The notes below the pieces were generated by a model. The model searched no databases, was not told where the DNA came from, and was given only the letters and a program-made list of their open reading frames with translations. A stretch of DNA of 64,000 bases from CAXBGS01 sp963975425 (GTDB taxonomy: Bacteria; Planctomycetota; Planctomycetia; Pirellulales; Pirellulaceae): assembly GCA_963975425.1 (NCBI GenBank), contig CAXBGS010000004.1:434001-498000 (forward strand), read 5' to 3'. Within the stretch, counting starts at the first letter, position 1; every line of letters begins with the position of its first letter. The translations under genes were made by a program, and so were the position numbers. This document shows, piece after piece, positions 59,401 through 64,000 of the stretch.

Positions 59401-59738
59401 GCATCTTGCTGGGAAGGCTCTTGGCCGCGCCAGTCTTCGATCTGAACGGGAAGATTCGCCGACGGGTCCACCACGCAAACCGGTTCAGCCACGTCCTCCC
59501 ATCGAAAGGCCGTTCTTAAAATGTCATGCTGTGATACGACGAAGTCCCACGCCTTTTGAAAACGATCAAGATCGACTGCTTCATGTAGGTCAAACGCGAT
59601 CTGTTCGATATCCACTCCGCGACCGGGTTTTGTGATCGCGTGATAAAGCATTCCGTTTTGCAGCGGGGCAATTGGCCGGTCTACGCCGCTCATCTTCGTG
59701 TCTAACTTTGACATGTCCCGAGGGATATCAACACTCAT
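56487..59738 (-). CDS. Nonribosomal peptide synthetase module C-A-PCP, predicted serine-activating
   Basis: About 1083 residues from ATG 59738; a longer reading from 59813 is possible, but its extra codons are AT-rich and hydrophobic and are more like a leader. Condensation domain (about 15-430) with active FHHALLDGR (His155, Asp159). Adenylation domain (about 460-965) with YTSGSTGLPKG, FDVSVWE, YGPTEAAID, LYRTGDLGR and the Lys in SPSGKVDRKK. The specificity pocket reads D661 V662 W665 H704 I729 S731 L754 I762 D763 K952, close to the known serine code. PCP (about 985-1055) with GGHSL (Ser1007). An Arg-rich tail ends the protein, perhaps a docking segment for the PKS that follows. A condensation domain in the first module suggests an incoming acyl chain (lipoinitiation). 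Confidence 0.92.
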   Translation of the reverse strand: MSVDIPRDMSKLDTKMSGVDRPIAPLQNGMLYHAITKPGRGVDIEQIAFDLHEAVDLDRFQKAWDFVVSQHDILRTAFRWEDVAEPVCVVDPSANLPVQIEDWRGQEPSQQDANRQAVLDKDRLQDFDLSVAPLQRLRLVRLSDDHVWGLWTFHHALLDGRSFPLVLKEVFDLYDHGTKPKPRPSFDRFVKHIREFDHESNRDAWQNRLAGVEPATPLRVGVDVVSDGPPWYQAVERDIDVQISDRIRDAAEQSNVSVNNLLQAAWTLLLHRYQSSSDIVFGTTRACRHATAEAKDTIGLLINTVPMRVQVDREVPVRTLCQSIRAQQVELRSIETTPLHQIQQWAGIGPGADLFETLVVYDNASLNQRMASEGCKRTFNYVGQTNYPLTILGYGDESIRLRLEYATSHLSADASRRMIDQLVQILGSMAEDMDQSVGHVDYLTDADHACLAGWNETARDYDLDQTLVDLFERQVQATPDATVLRFGDQSLTYDQFNRRVNQLAHYLRQQGVAPGKVVGVYAFRCIEMLVGIHAIVKAGGAYLPLDPEYPEDRLQFMVGDASAELAIAAGGTAATAGILGCRVIDIDQADAPHHSFPESNPEVLAKPDDVAYVIYTSGSTGLPKGVLNEHRGIVNRLLWHQEAFRIDETDVVLQKTPFTFDVSVWELFWPMQTGASLAIAEPGGHRDTRYLASEIIRCGVTTLHFVPSMLQLFTEEPMLRDCQSIRRVICSGEALARDLQDRFLEQLDVELHNLYGPTEAAIDVTWWVCDPKSPLPFVPIGSAIANTTMHVLDTDMRPAPPGAAGELYIGGVQVSRGYLNRPELNAERFIADPQAGEESRLYRTGDLGRFRHDGSIEYLGRTDHQVKIRGFRIELGEIEVVLSAHPAIAHCVVIDREDRPGDRQIVAYYVVGANSAVTDSDLREFLGQSLADYMIPAAFVQMEQLPLSPSGKVDRKKLPAPEFGRKNNKIELPTSDAERRVAALWCELLNESEVDRSTPFFEAGGHSLLAIRLAARLTQEFDREVSVTDLLDKVTVEAQARLVSSDPSDNARLSAVADAAKSRREAAARRRRSVAGRRTSPPK

Positions 59739-59838
59739 GAAATAAAGTTCGATACAGGGTGGACTGTGAGTAATTAATCTGTGGAAAAATTCAACATGAA
59801 TGTTAGTAGCCATCCCCCCCCTGCGATAGGTTCTAAGA

Positions 59839-60909
59839 ATGAATAATCATTTGGCTCCTTTTGAGGTCCGCGATGCGCCGCTAAGACAGTATTGCGAAGT
59901 GCATTTCTCAGGGCACGATCACTACCGCTCGATTGAGCTACAACGTCTGGTGATATCGCCATCGCGGTCCGGTTACGTCGTTTTATTGAACACAAACGAC
60001 GGCTATATGGACGTGCTATCAGAGCCCCAGCTGGAAATCGACGAGAACTGGTGCCGCAACGACCCCTCGGTTTCCAGCTATCGGCTAGGAAAGATCGAGC
60101 CGGTTACGATGGACAGGGTACATTTGCACACCAGCAGTAGCGGCGTTGATGCTCACGTCACTTTTCACGACAGCGACGGCCGGCGCGTCGAAATGACGGT
60201 CCGGTCGCCAAAAAACCGTCCCGCGAAATCAAGAAAGCTGTTCATCCCCGCCGTGCCTCGCGCGTCGGCGAAAATGTTGTGGTTCTTATACGTTTTTGAA
60301 TTTGGGCCTTTACGTCAGTCCGACCAAATCGATGTAAGTATCGACGGCGAGTCGATGAAACATAAGAAATGGCCGTGGCCGGTGGGGCTTCGTCGCCACG
60401 TTCAAGGTCGCTATGCAAATGACATCGTATTTGTCTCGCTGAACCCGCCGGTGATCGGCCCCGTTCAAGCCGCTGATAAAAGCAACGGTTATCAGTGTGC
60501 CCCAAGCGATGATGATGGCCAGATTCCTCGAATCCAATACCAACAATTACAGCTTGATGGTGACCACGTTTTGACGGCCACCTTCGACCCGCCAATTTCA
60601 GCGGTCACACCAAGTGGCGATTCGGTCGCGGGTAAAGGCTCATTTCAAGTTGATGTTGACGGGATCCGAATTTCGAAAGGAAATTACAGCGTCACCCCTT
60701 CAACCGACTCAAGTGACCAACCACAGACGGTGGTACAGCTAAGCAACGTCGACCAATGGTGGCGACCGCCGGAAAAAGACATCTCGGTATGGATGCTGCA
60801 GTTCTATCACCGACTGCGCACACGCGGGAAACGCTGGCAATGGACGGGCACTTTCCGCGCCGGCGATGATGGCGTGCGATGCGAGAGCGACGACTGGACG
60901 CTCGAATAG
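59839..60909 (+). CDS. Hypothetical protein divergent from the NRPS gene
   Basis: 356 residues. No signal peptide, no membrane helix beyond a weak hydrophobic patch near residue 150 (MLWFLYVFEFGPL), and no motif I recognise. It is rich in Trp/Tyr/His/Asp and seems beta-rich (YCEVHFSGHDHYRSIELQRL; VEMTVRS; VSIDGESMKHKKWPW). Divergent from the NRPS gene across 100 bp (start at 59738), so they may share a control region. A rho-independent terminator follows. It could belong to the assembly-line pathway or to the sugar pathway; there is no evidence for either. Confidence 0.6.
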   Translation: MNNHLAPFEVRDAPLRQYCEVHFSGHDHYRSIELQRLVISPSRSGYVVLLNTNDGYMDVLSEPQLEIDENWCRNDPSVSSYRLGKIEPVTMDRVHLHTSSSGVDAHVTFHDSDGRRVEMTVRSPKNRPAKSRKLFIPAVPRASAKMLWFLYVFEFGPLRQSDQIDVSIDGESMKHKKWPWPVGLRRHVQGRYANDIVFVSLNPPVIGPVQAADKSNGYQCAPSDDDGQIPRIQYQQLQLDGDHVLTATFDPPISAVTPSGDSVAGKGSFQVDVDGIRISKGNYSVTPSTDSSDQPQTVVQLSNVDQWWRPPEKDISVWMLQFYHRLRTRGKRWQWTGTFRAGDDGVRCESDDWTLE

Positions 60910-60911
60910 AT

Positions 60912-60945
60912 TCGAGGCGGACACAAAAGTCCGACTCGATTTTAA
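60912..60945 (+). terminator. Rho-independent terminator of the hypothetical gene
   Basis: TCGAG-G-CGGAC pairs with GTCCG-A-CTCGA around ACAAAA (60912-60939), followed by TTTT at 60940-60943. It lies directly after the stop at 60909. Confidence 0.7.
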
Positions 60946-61005
60946 TGGTCAGCTGATCTTATTCCGCTTAAATCAGAGCGCAGAATTGATCAGCAAGTGA
61001 TCAAG

Positions 61006-62235
61006 TTATTCAGTGGGCCTTGATTGCCCACACGCCTCCAGCAGCGTCGCTTCTAACTTGCGAGTCAAATCGTCACGGGCAAATTGATCCTCGGCCAACT
61101 GGCGCGAACTTCGGCCAGCTTTTTCAAGCCATTGAGGATTCGTGACATGCTCGGCTAGTTTCTTAGCGGCGGCGGCGTAATCTTCCGGGTCCATGCTGAT
61201 CCCTGCGCCGGTCTGCTCAAGCAGTTCTTTGTGCCATCCACCATAATTGATCGCGATCGGCGTCCCCGAGGCGAGTCCGTCAAAGAACTTGTTCGCCGAA
61301 TTAGCCTGCATTTCTGGCAAATTGATGAACAGCGATGTGACCACATCGGCAGCTTTATAGATCGAGGGCATGTCGGCTTTGGCGACACGATCGAGAATAA
61401 AAAAATTCTCGTTCAGGACGCCAAGCTTCGTCGCGGTCTCTTTGACCAAGTCACCCTCACGGCCTCCGCCGATTGCAATGAAACGGATCTCGGGATTGAT
61501 CTCACGCACCTTCGCCGCCAGTTCGGCGAGATACGAAACACCATTCATATAGCCAAACGTTCCGCTGTACACGACCAGCGGTCGGTCTTGCAGCCAATCA
61601 TATTTCGCTCGAAACGCTTGCCCTGCTTCGACGGGAACGTCAAAGAAGTCCAAGTCGGCAGCGTTGGGAATCACGACGACCTTCTCTGCCGGAAAACCAG
61701 CCTGCACGACCCCCGCCTTCATCCCGGGCGACAGTGCGACGACGGCTTTGCTGTTTCGATAGGCGTAACGCTCCAGCCAGCGTGCAGCCATGATCATGGG
61801 TTTCGACTTGATCGCACCAATCGCGATTGGAATCTCGGGCCATAGATCCCGAACTTCGAAAACCATCGGACGCTTTCGTCGTTTCGCCGCCCAGACAGCA
61901 GGCAAAGCGATGGTCAACGGTGTGCTGGTGGCGAACACAATATCGCCATCAAGGGACTTTGCTTTTTTAGCCGCAGAAATTGCGAAGGTCAGAAACGCGC
62001 GGATGCGGCGTGAAAAGCTCATGGAGTTGTGATACTCCACGGGCAGCCAGTGCACGTGGATGCCGTCTTCGTTGGTTTCCTTCCAGTCCCCGGCCTGACC
62101 ACCGGTTTGATCCGATGCGACCATGTGAACTTCATGGCCCCAGGCAACCAACCGACGTGCCATTTCGTAGGAACGAATTCCGCCAAACATCATCTGAGGT
62201 GTGGAGAAATACTGGTGCAAATAGACGATCTTCAA
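61006..62235 (-). CDS. Glycosyltransferase family 4, WbuB-like
   Basis: About 409 residues. A TTG at 62235 is chosen as the start: AAGGAG lies 6 bases upstream and the next residues (LKIVYLHQYFSTP) are where WbuB-like proteins begin; the ATG at 62355 adds 40 residues without similarity. A GT-B fold is shown by GGIRSYEMARRL in the N-terminal domain and, in the C-terminal domain, VVYSGTFGYMNGV, the EX7E-like region near FFDGLASGTPIAINYGG and the sugar-nucleotide loop. WbuB-type enzymes transfer an N-acetyl-amino-deoxy sugar to a lipid-linked acceptor, matching the dehydratase at 41037. Convergent with the hypothetical gene and divergent from the PglC-like gene. Confidence 0.88.
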   Translation of the reverse strand: MKIVYLHQYFSTPQMMFGGIRSYEMARRLVAWGHEVHMVASDQTGGQAGDWKETNEDGIHVHWLPVEYHNSMSFSRRIRAFLTFAISAAKKAKSLDGDIVFATSTPLTIALPAVWAAKRRKRPMVFEVRDLWPEIPIAIGAIKSKPMIMAARWLERYAYRNSKAVVALSPGMKAGVVQAGFPAEKVVVIPNAADLDFFDVPVEAGQAFRAKYDWLQDRPLVVYSGTFGYMNGVSYLAELAAKVREINPEIRFIAIGGGREGDLVKETATKLGVLNENFFILDRVAKADMPSIYKAADVVTSLFINLPEMQANSANKFFDGLASGTPIAINYGGWHKELLEQTGAGISMDPEDYAAAAKKLAEHVTNPQWLEKAGRSSRQLAEDQFARDDLTRKLEATLLEACGQSRPTE

Positions 62236-62752
62236 GATCGGCTCCTTGTTTCGCGGCCGAAGGATCGGCGGTCGATAAGCTTGAGGGGTTTTCGAATCGA
62301 ACGGTAAAGCAACAGATGGTTGGTTTGAAGCATTCCAGTCTTCCGACGAATACAACCGGCCCCGAAATCAATCAGTCAGCTATTGCCAGAAAAGAGCAGG
62401 TATTACAAAACCTGAGGCCCGTTTTTTGCTCCACCAAGGCTCCGTCGTACCGCTTCAGCGGGTGGAATGGCAAATATTGTAGTTACCGTTCGAAAAATAC
62501 CTAGCTGAGACGGTGGGGATCGCGTCGGCGGTGCCTTAAACGGAACAATCGGAACATTCCAACTTACCTAGGTTGCGGCTTTGACAAACGGAAACCGCGA
62601 TTAACTATAGAAGTTCGTTTTTCACCTAGTCTCCGTGCTCGCTCGCACTGTGCCCATTTTTCCCTGCCCTGGTTTCCGTGCCTCTGTTCCCGTGCCCCTG
62701 TCAAAGCTGGAGCTCGAATCACAACACTCGATCACATTAAAAACGAATCTTC
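62236..62752. other. 517-bp divergent region between glycosyltransferase and PglC-like gene
   Basis: The first 120 bp are the unused in-frame extension of the glycosyltransferase. The rest has no gene. A promoter candidate for the plus strand is at 62581-62611. Confidence 0.5.
62581..62611 (+). promoter_or_regulatory. Possible sigma-70-like promoter for the PglC-like gene
   Basis: TTGACA at 62581-62586 is a perfect -35 match; TATAGA at 62606-62611 is a fair -10, with a 19-bp spacing, which is long. It is 142 bp upstream of the start at 62753. Confidence 0.4.
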
Positions 62753-63367
62753 ATGATGAAACGGCTGGTGGATTTGGTCTTAGCCTCGATCGCTCTGATT
62801 TTGCTCTCGCCACTGATCCTTGTCACCGCGGTGCTGGTGCGCATACGTCTGGGCAGTCCGATTCTGTTCAGCCAAACGCGTCCTGGTTATCTCGGCAAAC
62901 CCTTTCGCATGTACAAATTCCGCTCGATGCTCGACACGCGTGACGCGAGCGGAGCGTTGCTTCCGGACGAGGAACGGCTGACGCCGTTCGGACAATTTCT
63001 CCGCAGTTCAAGCTTGGACGAATTACCCGAGTTGTGGAACGTGATTCGCGGCGACATGAGTTTGGTGGGACCGAGACCCTTGATGATGGCTTACCTGGAC
63101 AGATACACACCCGAGCAGAGACGTCGCCACGACGCCAAGCCCGGTGTGACCGGATGGGCACAGATCAACGGACGAAATTCGATCAGCTGGGAAGAGAAGT
63201 TTGGTCTTGATGTTTGGTATGTCGATAACCAAAGTCTAATACTGGACATGCGCATACTATGGTTAACCGTTTGGACCGTTCTCTTCCGCCGCGGGGTGTC
63301 TGCGGACAACCACGTGACCATGCCTGAGTACTTTGGACCTGAAGACGAAAGAAGCGGAACATCGTGA
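62753..63367 (+). CDS. Undecaprenyl-phosphate sugar-1-phosphate transferase (PglC-type)
   Basis: 204 residues, the short monotopic form of the bacterial sugar transferase family. One N-terminal hydrophobic segment (residues ~8-30), then the family core: QTRPGYLGKPFRMYKFRSM, the catalytic Asp-Glu in SSLDELPELWNVI, the SLVGPRPL motif and the KPGVTGWAQINGRN motif. It transfers a phosphosugar from a UDP-sugar to undecaprenyl phosphate and so starts the repeat unit on the membrane. In PglC-like systems the sugar is UDP-diNAcBac, which fits the dehydratase and the PglD-type acetyltransferase that follows. Its stop overlaps the next start by 4 bases (GTGA), so the two are translationally coupled. 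Confidence 0.93.
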   Translation: MMKRLVDLVLASIALILLSPLILVTAVLVRIRLGSPILFSQTRPGYLGKPFRMYKFRSMLDTRDASGALLPDEERLTPFGQFLRSSSLDELPELWNVIRGDMSLVGPRPLMMAYLDRYTPEQRRRHDAKPGVTGWAQINGRNSISWEEKFGLDVWYVDNQSLILDMRILWLTVWTVLFRRGVSADNHVTMPEYFGPEDERSGTS

Positions 63368-64000
63368 ATAGCCCCCATCTACTTGTCGCGTCGAAACAGA
63401 TTGACTTTCGTTCGCCGGTCTTCGTCATCGGAGCGGGGGGGCACGGCAAAGTTGTCGCACAAATTCTTCGAGAGATGGGTGCCGACGTCGCCGGCATGAT
63501 GGACGATGATCCCTCGGCCGAGACTCCCGAGGACACCGCGTTCCTGGGACCAATCACCCAACTGAACAACTATAAGAATCCGCAAGCGGTCATCGCGATC
63601 GGATGCAACTTGATTCGTCGGCGCGTTCGCGACTCGTTTCAAGCGCGTTGGTTGACCGCCATCCATCCATCCGCTTACGTATCACCGTCGGCCAAGTTGG
63701 GACGCGGCGTCGTCGTCTGTGCCAATGCCGCCATCGGCGAAGACGCAGTGATCGGCGAGCACGTCATCGTGAACACGAGTACCTCTGTCGACCATGACGC
63801 AAAGATCGGTGAATTTACTCATCTGGCTTGCGGCGTGACGCTGGCTGGTGGTGTCGAGATCGGTGATGATGTACTCGTCGGTGCCGGTGCGACGGTACTG
63901 CCTTTCATTCGAATCGGCAATCGCGCGACGCTAGGGGCCGGCGGCGTTGCGACACGAAATATCGACGACGAAGTCATCGCGTATGGCGTTCCCGCACGTC
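63364..64000 (+). CDS. Sugar N-acyltransferase, PglD/NeuD family (3' end outside window)
   Basis: At least 212 residues, open to the window end. The GTG start at 63364 overlaps the previous stop. The N-terminal Rossmann-like part begins VFVIGAGGHGKVVAQIL, the family signature. A left-handed beta-helix follows with hexapeptide repeats (LGRGVVVCANAAIGEDAVIG; IGDDVLVGAGATVLP) and the catalytic His in NTSTSVDHDAKIG, equivalent to His125 of PglD. It acetylates the 4-amino group of a UDP-4-amino-sugar, the last step to UDP-diNAcBac or a similar sugar. The aminotransferase of the pathway is not in the window and may lie just past 64000. Confidence 0.9.
   Translation, partial: MNSPHLLVASKQIDFRSPVFVIGAGGHGKVVAQILREMGADVAGMMDDDPSAETPEDTAFLGPITQLNNYKNPQAVIAIGCNLIRRRVRDSFQARWLTAIHPSAYVSPSAKLGRGVVVCANAAIGEDAVIGEHVIVNTSTSVDHDAKIGEFTHLACGVTLAGGVEIGDDVLVGAGATVLPFIRIGNRATLGAGGVATRNIDDEVIAYGVPAR

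Noticed and set aside
59739..59813. 25-residue N-terminal extension of the NRPS
   Set aside because: The stretch is AT-rich compared with the gene, has poor codon use and would leave only 25 bp for two divergent promoters.
1..64000. rRNA, tRNA, insertion sequences, phage genes
   Set aside because: No cloverleaf, no rRNA stretch, no transposase or integrase and no terminal inverted repeats were seen.

Overview
The window is high-GC bacterial DNA, about one gene per 1.5 kb, and most likely comes from a member of the Planctomycetota (Rhodopirellula/Pirellulaceae-like). The taxonomic markers are a DUF1501 plus PSCyt1/DUF1549/DUF1553 pair, a sulfatase, an SHD1-domain protein, many exported TPR/HEAT proteins of unknown function, orphan TadE-like pseudopilins and a general lack of classical operon structure. 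This placement is inference from gene content; no rRNA or tRNA gene was seen.

Layout. 1-5.5 kb: end of a nucleoside hydrolase, a sulfatase, a methyltransferase, a second nucleoside hydrolase and an orphan trpD. 6-9 kb: a TadE-TadE-TadG(vWA) run followed by a small membrane protein, then an intergenic 19-bp tandem repeat. 9.4-12.6 kb: an exported HEAT-like protein ending in a degenerate receiver-like domain, and a sigma-54 activator. 12.6-22.7 kb: an S9 peptidase, a BON-domain protein, an exported alpha/beta hydrolase, an SHD1-domain protein and two exported TPR-like proteins. 22.8-28.6 kb: a membrane-anchored vWA protein and the DUF1501/PSCyt1 pair. 28.8-31.4 kb: a GspE/PilB-like protein whose P-loop lysine is lost, beside an intact PilT.

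31.7-64 kb is one large extracellular-polysaccharide locus. It encodes a Wza-type export lipoprotein, a cysteine-rich lipoprotein, a polymerase/ligase with TPRs, a Wzc-type tyrosine autokinase, a WbpM/PglF-type dehydratase, WecC and WecB, a second polymerase/ligase, a glycosidase-like exported protein, a Wzx flippase, a WbuB-like glycosyltransferase, a PglC-type initiating phosphosugar transferase and a PglD-type acetyltransferase that runs off the window. The sugar genes predict a repeat unit with an N-acetylmannosaminuronic acid and a 4-acetamido-dideoxyhexose begun on undecaprenyl phosphate.

In the middle of this locus, on the minus strand and apparently co-transcribed with wzx and an SGNH hydrolase, is a two-protein hybrid assembly line: an NRPS module (C-A-PCP, predicted to load serine) followed by a PKS module (KS-AT-KR-ACP) that ends in an epimerization-like condensation-superfamily domain lacking the expected glutamate. 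There is no thioesterase domain. The most interesting hypothesis in this window is that this line makes an acyl/aminoacyl decoration that is transferred to, or released for, the exopolysaccharide. This is inference from gene context and motifs.
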